This document shows positions 1-10,887 of a stretch of DNA of 64,000 nucleotides, piece after piece. Position 1 is the stretch's first letter; each line of letters opens with the position of its first letter. The stretch comes from Diatrype stigma (Eukaryota; Ascomycota; Sordariomycetes; Xylariales; Diatrypaceae), in the NCBI GenBank assembly GCA_022225965.2, contig JAKJXP020000127.1, forward strand, positions 1 to 64,000. Direction: 5' to 3'. A model generated the notes under the pieces. The model did no database searches. It worked only from the letters and a program-made list of their open reading frames with translations, and was not told the origin of the DNA. Both the position numbers and the translations under genes were made by a program.

Positions 1-991
1 ACTATAATAGTCCGTTATTTTCAAGCCGTGTTTGTTGACCCCCCCCCCCCCCCCCCTTTTCTTTTCCTTCTACTTCCTTCCCACCCCCAGGAATAACTAC
101 CCGTGATAGCGAGACGGCGAATTAGAATGCTGGAATGGCAAGTAAGACTTGGTGAATATACAGCGCTATTCGCCGGGTTGAACAAACAAACTTTCGTTGG
201 ATCGTTGTCTCACTTTTGAAGGCAGCTAAAGTGGACTCACTGCCAAATACCTCCGGGGATAGACAGTACCTCCCTGGTGCAAGATATGACAAGGTCAAGC
301 TCGAAATGGGCCACCAGAATATGGGCGGAGTACGGACGCTAGCGCATGGTGTATCATTAAACGGATGAGATAGGTACCATATATGGCAGTTTGCAGTTAA
401 GATGGCATATGATAACCCCCTTTTCTCGGAGTTGTCCATATGCTTGCTAGATAGGCCAGACCCTTTCGTCTATGGCTCACAGTATAGGGGTAGAGCAATA
501 TACTAGTCTAATCATCCACAGCATCCGTGGCTGAGATCTCCGGCCTGGTTTAGTTGAGATCGCTGGCGAGCTCATGATTAACCAGCTATCATGAAACAAC
601 AAGAAGATTGTGCCTGTTTAAGTAATCTTCGAGGTCACAGGAGCTTTTGGTCTGGAACTGGGCATGTGTGTGATATTTCAGCCCGAACTACATCGTTCGA
701 GACACCGACAGAGCACCGCCATGTCCGAATAGCGCACGCAATCAAGTGACATAAGTACATGTCTTAGAGCACTACAGGTCGTATTCGTAGCGTGGACAAA
801 GCCATTTTATATAGTACGTATAATTCCACAAGGATCTAATCCGCCCGCCCGCCGTCCCATGCCCTCTATATGTTGCTATCGCTCGCTGCCGTCCGTAACC
901 ATGTAAATCCATAACAAGCAATGCCCTTCTAAGGTGATTTTTTTGAACGCCTAGCCAGTTTTTTGTCTTTATCGAGAAAAGAACATTCCCA
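1..991. other. Gene-free left edge with poly-C run
   Basis: I see no supportable coding region here. An 18-base poly-C tract occupies about 39-56. The rest is unstructured sequence, presumably including the 3' flank of the minus-strand gene ending at 992. The only longer open frame (122-439, minus) has no recognisable domain or splice context. Confidence 0.6.
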
Positions 992-3140
992 TTAGTCCAT
1001 ATACATAGGTTCTCCTCCGCCTACACCCGGTACTACCGGACCATAGTCGCCGTTATTCATCAATCCCAGACTGGTACCGTGCTGATTACGGCCCCGACCT
1101 TGCGCCGAAGCCGCTGCGTTCATATTAGTCATCGACTGACGAATGCCACCCCCCCTTCCGCCAGGATTGGCATTATTACCGGCGAATCGGGTATCTGTGT
1201 TGGAGGGCAAAGGTTGGGCGTGGCCTCGCGTTCGCGGTAGTTCGACCTGCTGTTGCTGTGAGTGTACCAGGGGTTTGTTCAGCACCGGAGTGGGCGCGAA
1301 CTGATCGTCCTCATCCATCTCAGCATCAGCATCCTGGTCACTGTTGTCTTCCTCGGCGGTAGATGTCGTGGCTGCCGCTATTGTTGATGCCGTTGTCACC
1401 GGGACTGCTGCTGACGAACTCGGCATGGGTCTAGACTCGCCATTATTGTTTGTGGCGGCCGGTGTGTCCCTGGGCTGATGAGTTGCCTGGCCTGGCGGTT
1501 TCGGTTGCTTATTTTGGGGAGCTGGAGTTGGTGTAGCTGTGGCGCTTGTGGGCGTGGGGATGGGGGTTGTTTGCTCTAGCGTCCTTTGAGTCACCATGCC
1601 GCTCGCTCTTGACGAAACGATGACCGTTTTCCACCGCTCTATTGCGCGGGAGACCAAAGTATTCAGGTCTACATGACGGTCGTCGATGTTGAGGCCGACT
1701 CCTTGGTGGCCTTTGGCAGCGAGGTCTAACCAGTACGCAATGAGGCTGTCTTCTATAGGGATGGTTGCCGGTGGCACGATCCTGAACTCTCTCGGCTGCT
1801 GGAGGCGGTTGAGCTGCTCAATCTGGGTTTTTAGATTCGTACGTTCCTGCTCCAAGAGGCGGGTTGATTCTCTCATCTTCTCGACTTCTTTCTGTCTCCT
1901 TCCCACGCCTCTTGCTAGCTCGAGACCCCAAAGCTCACTCTTCCGTTGTGGAGAGAGTTGCTCCCAAACGTGGTAGGTGGAATGCAAATGCTCATCGACC
2001 TGCTTCTCCAGAGCCGCGGCTGCCTGTTCTGCCTTTCTGACGTTCTCTTGCAGGTCCTGGGTGATTTGCGCCTGAGACGGAGGGTACGTCAGATCATCTG
2101 TGGTTGCCGTGGTTGCCGTGGCACAGGCCACCTTCCACTTCCTGAATTCCTCCTGGAAGTATCCTCGCAGGGCTTCATACTGTTTTTGTGCGGGTGGTTG
2201 TATGGACCATGACGTCGAAGTTGGGTGAGGTGTGGATGAAAACAACGTCGGCGGCGCCTGGAGGCACTGGAGAGTAAGGGCGGGGAAGTCAAGCGAGAGA
2301 GGATCGAAGTCGAAAGGTAATGAATTCATGTCAATGTGTTGCCTGGTGCCAATAGAAGCGACTGGTTAGCAAGAAACGATGCGAGACGACGCCCGAACAT
2401 GGGTTCAGGGGAGTGGGAGAAGGAGGGGGCCAAGAGACGTACTTTGCAGCCCTCCAAGAACTCAACAGTTCCCTAAGTGCTAACTCGGCAGCCCTAGCCG
2501 TGTCCATTGTATCGGCCAGCCTCTGTCTCGCGTCGAGTTGTACCTTCTGGGCGACACGGCTGGGAGCCCGCTGAATGCCCGGTCTCGTGGAGTCTTGGCT
2601 CGTGCCGTCATCCCAGCCGCTTCTGAAGTCCCCGTTGGAAATGGCACTGGCATTTCCACCATGCGGCGGTATGTCGTTGATTACGCCTGTAGCCATCCAG
2701 GTTGGCTGGAATGGGTATTTCGGGGGTTGATGATCTACAACAAATTGACCGTCTTTCGGTATAGCGGAACTGGGCCCACGACCATGAAGATGACCCCTGC
2801 TCGTCCTGTCGGGCTGAGGGCTCTTCCTAGCAGAAGTAGAAGAAGACGCGGTCGGAGTACCCGGAGTCGAGCCATCACGGTGCGATAATGATCCCCTTGG
2901 CTGGCGCCTCGTAATGCCGCCCCGAAGCTTCCGGATGGCATCGACATCGTGAATACCGTCAGGTGCTTTAGGGTTTTTCTCTTTGATGTAGAGATCGAGA
3001 TGTCTACCTAGAGATGAGGAGGTAAAGGCCTGACCGCAGTAAGGGCAGGACCTATCTTTGGGGGCACTCTTCCGAGCATCACCTGAAGAATCAATGGTGC
3101 CGTTGCCGTTTCCATTCCCGTTGCTTCCTGCCTCGGACAT
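992..3140 (-). CDS. Coiled-coil protein with N-terminal CxxC...H zinc finger (function unknown)
   Basis: Two exons, 3140-2443 and 2342-992, joined by a 100-nt intron (donor GTACGT, acceptor CACCAG) that keeps the frame and gives about 682 residues. Two long open frames therefore belong to one gene. The ATG at 3138-3140 follows a good context and precedes an NG-repeat leader. A zinc-finger-like motif has C32, C35 and H47 in CPYCGQAF...GRHLDLY; the spacing C-x2-C-x11-H-x3 matches Rad18-type UBZ fingers, but the last ligand position is Tyr51. The middle is low-complexity and Ser/Pro/Arg-rich. Just after the intron come Gln/Glu-rich helices that look like a coiled coil (roughly residues 265-420). 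The C-terminus is disordered, with TPTPT, acidic and Gly/Asn stretches. This looks like a conserved ascomycete protein, probably nuclear (inference). I do not assign a function. Confidence 0.75.
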
Positions 3141-6136
3141 GGCTTGGATCAATTGGGTGGCAGCGGGTCGCAAGTACTTGTCTAAGCAGTAGTTCTAATA
3201 GCCGTACCGACGACGAGGATAAGACTGATGACGGAAACAGTGCCTAAGGCAGTTCGTCGTGTTTGCTCTGACCGAAAGGCTAAGTAGAAAGTGGCGAGGA
3301 CGACAAGAAATTCAAAGTTCAGCGTTAGTCCCTGAGGACAGATATCAGAGCTTCCCCATTCGCTTCGCCAACTACTCCTCGATGCTTTCCCCCCTTCTTT
3401 CTCCTAGCTACTCTCGTGAACGGGTGTACGCGAAGGGAAAGGGGGATGGATGAAGGTATGGTATCCAAAGATTCTGCTCATGCGGCCCCTGACCAATGAA
3501 GGTATAGCGAATGGGAGAATCCGTGGGAAGAGAGGTATGGGCGTGTTGACCAACCAATGAGACAGATTGTCGCTGACTCGGCTCGCGAAGGGAAAGCTAC
3601 GAATCGAAGATTGAGAGGAAACGAAACCGAGAGGGAACGGAAGAGCAAAGACGAAAAGAACCCGACTTTTGTGTAAACTTATGCCTCGTTTCGTCCCAAG
3701 CCGGCTGCTGCTTTCCCTCGTGCGTGAACAATAGAGACGATCGATGTAAACCAGAAGAAGCAGAATATATTATGTATGTAGACAGTCCGGAACTTGGGGT
3801 GGGATATTTTCCAGGGCGGGCCCGTTCAGGGGGCTACAGCAGCTAGAACAAGGCGCTAGAACACGTTCAGTTAGTTCCCGCAATCTAACAACAAAACACA
3901 ATTCCGCGCCATCGCACCAGCTGTCTTGTACCCGCCTACCTAGGTAGGGTGCCTGGTGCCAGGCCGAATCTGTACTTCAGACTTACGTACATACATATAC
4001 ATACACACATACATACATGGTAGCATAGCCGCCTTTTCAGCGCGAAAGTGCCCTTCCGGGATAATAATCAACGATATTCACAGAGAAGATCTTACACAGG
4101 GCCTACATCGAACACACGCCTACCGAATACCTGGTATTCCGAGCAGTCAGTACTGATCAGATCGCTCGCAACCCTTGTACGGACAATAAGATGCACACCG
4201 GTACCCAGGTTTTCCCAGGGTATCTATAGCTAAGGCATGTGGTTATGTTCTAGGTCCACGTGTTTTCTCCTAACTTACGTAGCTGCGGTGAGCGAAGTAC
4301 ATTGGGCTAGTTCACCTGATCCGTGTATTCGTTGGATTGTGCATTTGAATAACTATTTGTATACTTGCATATCTGCAGGTGGAGAGGTAGGAGCAGGGTA
4401 GGTAGCAAGACACAACCTTAACAAGCCGTCCGAGAGGGCATTGCCTCTTGCCGAATTATCTATTGCTGAGTTGCGGCATGCGTCTGCTTGGGCTTTCTAC
4501 ATACCTACTAGGTACCTACCTGCATGTGGGCAGGCATGGGGAGCAGAGGAGGTGCCCGTATGCGTACTTTATAAATCAGATGCAAAGGCACCTTGGATGG
4601 GGAGGCAGGTTAGGACGGGATTCAGGAACAGGTAGAAATAGGAGTTGAACGTAAGGCAGCGGGACATTTTTATAGGAGGTACATGGGTAACGCCTCGTAT
4701 GATGGAGCATGTCGAATTATACGCTCGCTGTATGGATACTGCCTAGGTAATGCCATGGATAACCCCCCCACATACCCACCCCGGATTTACCGGCTATTGG
4801 AACTGCTGCACTGCAGCCGTTAGCCTCGACTGCTACGGCTGCATCATGTGTAGGTAGGTACGCTGTACGTAGGCTGTAGGTCCATATGTCAGTTCCAATC
4901 TACGATTTAGCTGCCCAGCCAGCATGTCAGCCAGCCCAGCGTACCGACATCTGGATGGGACAAATATGCAGGTACTTGTTATGGTTACGCAAGCAACATG
5001 GCGCGCTGGAGAAGAGAAGAAAGGGCGAGATCAGCTGGGCGAGATACCGATACAAAGCGGCCAGCATCGACGCGGCTAGGGGATCTACCCCTATCTGCCC
5101 TATATAGACTTTGGTGTTGAAAGGCAACATATGCGAAGGAATAGTGTCAGTTTGACTCGGCCTCCGAATTCCGGTAGGAGATGAGAACGTCTATGACACT
5201 TGTTGGTGGGGGATGCCAGCCTGTAGGTGCTGGTTTGGATGTAGGTGTCGAACGAATGGAATTCTTACAACAACAGGGTAAGGACCCAGTCGGATACTGT
5301 CTCCATAACTATGGAATATCGTGTCTGCCGCTGCGTGTCTAGAACCTCATGCCCCCGACGCTCTAAGATGTAGGTGCATACAGTACCTAGGTATGGACCG
5401 GGGAAGCCCGGAATTCCAGCACCGAGCTGCCGGGGAAGCTTGATTGAAACTTTATTGGTTTAGATAGTCACGGCTATCGACTAACATGAGTCGGCCTGCC
5501 TGTCTACAGCCCGACCCGTGGTTATTACATAAGGCTGTGACCTCTGATACTTACATGCTACATATATGTAGGTAGGTAATAGTCAAGTAACTCTGAGGTT
5601 GATAATGATTATACATGAAGTAGGTAGCAATGCATATGCACAATTATTGTCTTTCGAGTAAAGTTGAGATTGCTAATGAGTTGGAAAGCTGGAAAGCTGA
5701 CAATTTTGAGGGCTGATCGAGAGGTCAACCGATGATTGCCGCTACATACTGAGCTGTTTACCTGCTTGCTGCATAACACCACTACTTGAAAACCCGCATT
5801 TTCTTGAGCTGCTTAAGCACATGAGCGCCCCGTATTCGTACTATGTAATTTCCTGCCATCTCTTTTTTGGTTGGCTGGCTCCTTGGTCGTTGGTCGGGCC
5901 ACCTGCAAGAGCTGAGGATCGCTTTGCTCCAGGGCTGCCGGTTTGTCAGTTTAGTTATACACAATCCCGCGATTGCGCAGTGAGTTGCAAGCAACTGTGC
6001 CATTGCCATTGCCATTTGCCATTGGTATTGTCGCTTAACTTTCAGAGCCTCAGCTTCTTTGCGCGTCCAACTACCTACGGACTACTCACCACCACCTGTT
6101 TACTTCGTACCTGCCGTACAAGGAAGTCACTTCAAG
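3141..6136. other. Intergenic region between two divergent genes
   Basis: About 3 kb holding the promoter of the zinc-finger gene (left side) and of HP1 (right side, pyrimidine-rich from about 5840). It is rich in TAGGTA/TACCTA steps. A perfect 14-bp palindrome, CCTACCTAGGTAGG, lies at 3935-3948, and TACCTAGGTA recurs at 5384-5393. Short open frames here have no recognisable domains. Confidence 0.6.
3935..3948. repeat. Perfect 14-bp palindrome containing TACCTAGGTA
   Basis: CCTACCTAGGTAGG equals its own reverse complement. The 10-bp core TACCTAGGTA recurs at 5384-5393, 17613-17622, 47725-47734, 47903-47912 and 48290-48299. Confidence 0.9.
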
Positions 6137-7525
6137 ATGCCTCCCGGTAAGTCGGCACAATTTTTATTTTGCTTCGGAGTTCATCCAATTCGCGTCAGGC
6201 GCGTTCGCCCACCTGTCTGCCACGAACCAGATATCCACTCCACCTCTTGCGACCCCATCTTGTCCTTTCCTATCGCGGTCTTCTAGCTGTCGTCCCTCTC
6301 ATCTTTCATTCCTCTGGCAGTCACATCGTTGCAGTCAAGGCGTTATCGACGACGGCCTCTTCCCTGTACTACGCCCTGTACTACGCGCTAACCGGGTTGT
6401 TTTAATGGCGTTTAGCGATCAGCGATGAAGAGCATTCGGACGTCGAAGATGTCGCCGTTACCGCCCCCGCGTCTTCTTCCAAGCGCGGAAGACCGTCCGC
6501 GAGCTCGGCAGCAGCGGCGGCGGCGGCGGCAGCAGCAGCAGCAGCAGAAGAAGAGCCACTGGAGACCGTAAAGGGCGACCTGGACGATGGCGATGATAAC
6601 GACGGTGCCGACGAAGACGACGATGAAGACATGGACGAGGACGAGTGAGTAATGGATCGATCTAGAACAGAGACGTCCCCGTTATATTGGACCAAAGAGA
6701 TAGCGACTAATCATGATGGCGTTCCCTACCAGGTACATCGTGGAAAAAATCATATCCCACATTGTCGACCCGGATGTGAGTACCCAGTAAAAAGGCGGCA
6801 TCGAGCCGGCGTATCCAATCTCGAGGTAGCGTTGCTCACTATTCGTCCAATTAGGAAACTGTGAGATTCGAAGTCAAGTGGGAGGGATATGAAAAGAAGG
6901 CGGACCGAACCTGGGAGACTACAGAAAACTTGAGGTGAGTCGCTGTCGTAGGGTCTCATGCTTCCTGTACCGGACGGTCATGTGGCGATCTGCGGTCTGC
7001 ATGTCTAACAAGGCTTGGCTGTTAGAGAGAACGCTTCTGAGGTGCTCGAAGAATATCTGCGAAGCGTTGGCGGTGAAGAGAAGATCATACAGGAGGCCAA
7101 ACAGGGCCTGAAGACCAAGAAGCGCGGCCGGCCTGCCTCGACAACACCGGCCAACGGCACGAAGAAGAGACGTAACGATGGTCATCCGGCTTCAGCGACG
7201 CCTCCAGTTAGCGCCCGCGCTTGGAAGCCCCCCGTCGGGTCCTGGGAGGAGGAGATCGAGTCGATCGACGCCTGCCACGACGAGCACACCGGCAAGCTGA
7301 CGGTCTACCTTACATGGAAGAACGGCAATAAGACGCAGCATGACACCAAGGTCATCTATCAGCGATGCCCTCAGAAGGTAAGCAGGGTGTCTATGGCCGT
7401 CTGGCGCAAGGTGAACCCCGTAGATATCGGTTGCTAACGAGGCTCATTCACAGATGCTGCAATTCTATGAGCGACACGTTAAGATTGTCAAGACCTCCTC
7501 AGATATTGGCCTAACTGATGATTAG
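6137..7525 (+). CDS. hpo: Heterochromatin protein 1 (chromodomain plus chromoshadow domain)
   Basis: Six exons: 6137-6146, 6416-6644, 6733-6775, 6855-6934, 7026-7377 and 7454-7525, giving 261 residues. The first coding exon is only 10 nt (Met-Pro-Pro plus one base) before a 269-nt intron. An acidic, Ser-rich N-terminus carries a 13-Ala run. The chromodomain spans about 80-135, with the methyl-lysine cage residues Y81 (EYIVEKI), W103 and Y106 (VKWEGY) present. A basic hinge with KKRGRP follows (about 150-170). The chromoshadow domain (about 187-250) starts WKPPVGSWEEEI and ends near QFYERHVKIV. The family binds H3K9-trimethylated nucleosomes and, in Neurospora, recruits the DNA methyltransferase complex; that role is transferred from the family. 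All expected domains are intact. Confidence 0.95.
6508..6546 (+). repeat. GCN (Ala) trinucleotide run in HP1
   Basis: Thirteen consecutive Ala codons (GCA/GCG mixed) lie upstream of the chromodomain, followed directly by Glu codons. The mixed codons make this less slippage-prone than a pure repeat. Confidence 0.9.
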
Positions 7526-9197
7526 TGCCTAGTTTTGAGAACACATCGGGTCCTGGCGTGAGACCAACAATCAAACAGACGCAGCACGTGGCATCCATAA
7601 TATACGATAGCAATGGCAGTCTGCACGGCTCTAGGTGAGCTCGGAAGGCGTTTGGATGGATTCATATGGCAAGTGTTTGTTCACACATAGGCAAAATAGT
7701 GTACATGCCTTTGGCTTTTGTTTCATGGATCCCATTTCGGGGTGTAAGATGTAAAAGGTGATAGGGGGCGCGACAACGGGTTGTAGCTTGAGTATCTTTG
7801 GCATCACCCATGCTTTGCAGTGTTGATTGTCTGCCTTTCGGAATTACTTGAGATTCGCGATTCGGCCTTCAGCTAGCGAAGCAGGTTGATATAGCTCTAT
7901 GTACATTGTATCCAAGATGTTATCTATTACGGACTCGTGGACTCGTGGCGGCTGTGGTGTCTTGGGTGGCTCTCAAGAAGTGGCGGTATGATCTATCATC
8001 TTTCTATATATAATCGTTACCTCAACTCATGCACAAGGTATATTTGGAAGGTGGACATCCCAGATCCAAGGTGGACGGACATGTGTGAGACAAGGAGGCA
8101 TTACGTCGGGAGTCCGTCAATCAATCAAGAGCCGCAGGTTTTTTTTCTTCTTTTCTTCTTTTCTTCTTTGGGTTTTTTCTGGGGAGGGGGTTCTTTCGTG
8201 GATTTCCCTCCTGTTCCCAGCCACCGTTTTGTAGTGTTCATGTACACTATCGTAGCTGTAACCGGCTACCCCTACAAGCCATACCCAGGTATAGGCGAGG
8301 GACCAATGAAAGCGTTCGGTGGCGCTCCCAGCCTCGCTGGATTTCAGTTTGTCGTGCTTCCAGGTTGCTAGACCCACAGCGCCCCGCCCGAACGACAGGC
8401 GCCGATTGGGAGGTCGACCGCGTACGTAGTGCTTGTACCTGACTAGGCTGCTACTAGGCAGGAAGGTATGTACTATGTAGGTATGTATGTAGGTATGTAT
8501 GTAGGTACCTAACCAGCACCAGCCCACCCCAGCCCAGCCAGCCTCGCTATTTACTTGCATCTGCTGGAATAAAAGATGGCGGGGCAACCAGAGCTATATG
8601 TACGGTGCGTTGGGAGGTATTAGCCACCTCGCTCTCCCCTTCTCGTTCATTGTTTCTCTTATCTTCCGATCTTGCTTGATCCCGCTTCACATCTACATAC
8701 CATATTTGCATACCAACCATACTTGGTATCCATCACCCACGCCTTGCGCTTTGGGCAATCCAGTCACTGTTCTCATTCTCGACCGTTCTCCTTGCTCTTG
8801 GCATCGAGTAACTCCGGACGGCCCAGTACATTCGTTTTATTCAACGAATAAATTGTGTGAGCGTAGAACACCATTACTTCAACGAGTGAGTACATGCCTA
8901 TATCCTGTCGAAGAGTCATTCATGCCTTTGGGTTGGAAAGCACATGTCTCACCCCTTTCTGAGCTATGCTAACCGTTCATAGTAGCCCCTATTCTAAACT
9001 GTCATCCAGTCTCAAGGGAGCTTTGGAACCTCGCTTCTCTCCAGGACTACTCTTGGCCAGCGTCTTGCCAGTGACGCGGCTCATTAGTTTACGTAGCAAC
9101 CCCAGCCTGTGCTCGCTGTGTGAGCTCCATCACTCGTCTCCGGTGGCCGGGAACAGTCAGCTCCCAGCCCCTGAACCACCTCCAGTCGGTCGCAGCC
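7526..9197. other. HP1 3' flank and leader of the small membrane-protein gene
   Basis: There is no coding gene. About 8140-8180 is a T-rich TTTTCTTC tract. 8478-8510 is a GTATGTAG microsatellite. From about 8620 the plus strand becomes pyrimidine-rich, as in fungal promoters and leaders. A good intron candidate follows: donor GTGAGT at 8886, branch GCTAAC at about 8968, acceptor CATAG ending 8982. It would lie in the 5' leader of the 52-residue gene at 9198. Confidence 0.55.
8886..8982 (+). other. Probable 5'-leader intron
   Basis: 97 nt with donor GTGAGT, a GCTAAC branch-like site 9 nt before the acceptor, and AG at 8981-8982. It lies about 215 nt upstream of the small ORF at 9198. This is inferred from splice signals alone. 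Confidence 0.5.
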
Positions 9198-9356
9198 ATG
9201 AAGGAGAACGATGTCATCGCAGTCATTATCATCATCCTCTTCCTCGTCCTTGCCCTGATCGCCTTCGGTATCTACCGGTTAGTCCATATGGTACGGACCC
9301 AGGGTTCCGTGACCACGAGCAGTACAGGCTCCAGTGGCGACATCGTGGACGGATGA
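9198..9356 (+). CDS. Small single-pass membrane protein (52 aa), function unknown
   Basis: ATG at 9198 lies in a good context (GCAGCCATGAAGG) and the frame ends with TGA at 9354-9356. The protein starts MKENDVIAV. About residues 6-27 form one very hydrophobic Ile/Leu/Val/Ala helix, followed by a basic boundary (YRLVHMVRTQ) and a Ser/Thr/Gly-rich tail. The helix followed by positive charge predicts a cytosolic C-terminus. A spliced leader upstream supports a real transcript. I do not recognise a named family. A fortuitous ORF is the alternative, but context and membrane topology argue for a gene. Confidence 0.55.
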   Translation: MKENDVIAVIIIILFLVLALIAFGIYRLVHMVRTQGSVTTSSTGSSGDIVDG

Positions 9357-10887
9357 GGGGTACGCTGGTGATGGCATGACTGACGATGCTGGTGTGTGAT
9401 ACACCATTGCAACTTTTCTTTGATGGCCCCATTGCGGCCTCGCCCGTGGCCTTTCTTCCCTCTCGCCCGACCTTCCGTCGTATGGGGGTACCACAACTTG
9501 CTGTTTTGAACGATACATATGATCGAACTGGGTTGGTTCTACCACGTTGCTTTGGGTATTTTGGGAGACATAAAAGGCGTTCGGGGTTACATTGTATCAT
9601 GAACATGAGAATCATGAACTATCAACTAAGGTACATATGGGAAGGGTAACGGCGGACTTGTATATGTGGGGCGCATTATAGGTGGTAATGTATAGGAACG
9701 GCGGGTGGACGATATCTGGGTGATACGATGAGTCATATCTATGCGGGGTGATGTGAGGGACGACTACGATCGAGCATTTGGAATGAGCAATGTTTATAGA
9801 TAATGATATCCCACATAGACTTAATGTCTCTGTTAAACATATATGCAGCAGTGTATGTGTCACGATATCGAATGTTGAAGCCCTTATTCTCCTCGTTCTT
9901 TAGGGGGAGCCCCTGAGACAGGTGCATATTGATTCCGGTCATTCCAACCTCTCCCACTACCGCCTCCGCGCATGCGGCTTGAGTGAGCCCAAAAGCAAGA
10001 GGGGGAAAAGCCAAACAGAAAAAAAGAAGGCAAAAAGAAAATCCCGCTGGGCGTCGATGTTCACATCATTATCCCGTGCCGGGTCCATGGGTGGACACTC
10101 GCTATCCGTCAAAACAGGACACAAAATGCCTGACTATGGTAATTTCATTCGTACTACGCGCTGTCGTGAACTAAGCTGGCTGGCTGGCTGGCCAGCAGTC
10201 CGATCCCCTTGCCGATGGCTCGTGCGAGGTCGAAAAAGCCATCCCCGCACCAGCATCGGGTGCTACTCCGTTGTCTTCTCCAGTGGCATTCTCCAGACGT
10301 TGTAGAAGGTACCTTGCCTAACATGCCCTCTTCATCTTTCCCTTCTTCGGATTGCTAGTCGAGACTGCTTATTATAGCCCCTTGGGGGAAGAAGACGTTG
10401 AACGATTTTATTTCGTATGGTGATAGTCCACGGATAACATCGTCGACAACGGCGGGCCGGATGGACAAAATTTCAGTTTCTATAAGGGAAGACTATGCCT
10501 TTCCTCCCCGCTCCTGGCGGAAATGACGACAATATACTTTCTAGATGCGCCCTTCTCGAGTTATTTACATGTCATACCGTCTTTGGCGCCGTCGAGGATG
10601 CTGTATTATAGGGGTTCAGACTGACGGTATGATATCACCTCAAAATGTTCATAAAATATAGGTGTCTTTCGTATGCTATGGTTTTTATTATTTTTGTTCT
10701 TTATAGCTACTTCGTTATTGTTACTTAGAAAGAGCACTGGTTACAATTTTCATGCAACCAGGACAGTACTGCCCGATAGGTTGAGCATGCTGTTCAATTC
10801 AGCGGCTCTTGGAATTTGCTCAGGAAAATCCAATCTTTAGGGGTCATTAGGTATGCCATATAACCATCTCGAAGACATCTCCTTTCC
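9357..10887. other. Intergenic, two converging 3' ends
   Basis: The 3' flanks of the small membrane-protein gene and of the phytochrome gene meet here. An A-rich tract lies at about 10015-10042 and a GCTGG tetramer run at about 10180-10193. I found no domain-bearing ORF. Confidence 0.55.

Noticed and set aside
992..3173. Two separate minus-strand genes (992-2329 and 2331-3173).
   Set aside because: A 100-nt intron with standard ends (2442-2343) joins them in frame; the frame at 3173 begins with TTG, not ATG.
7937..8587. Overlapping open frames of 144 and 156 codons.
   Set aside because: They cross T-rich and GTATG microsatellites, encode poly-Phe/Lys and YIHTYIHTYI repeats, and lie in HP1 3' flank.
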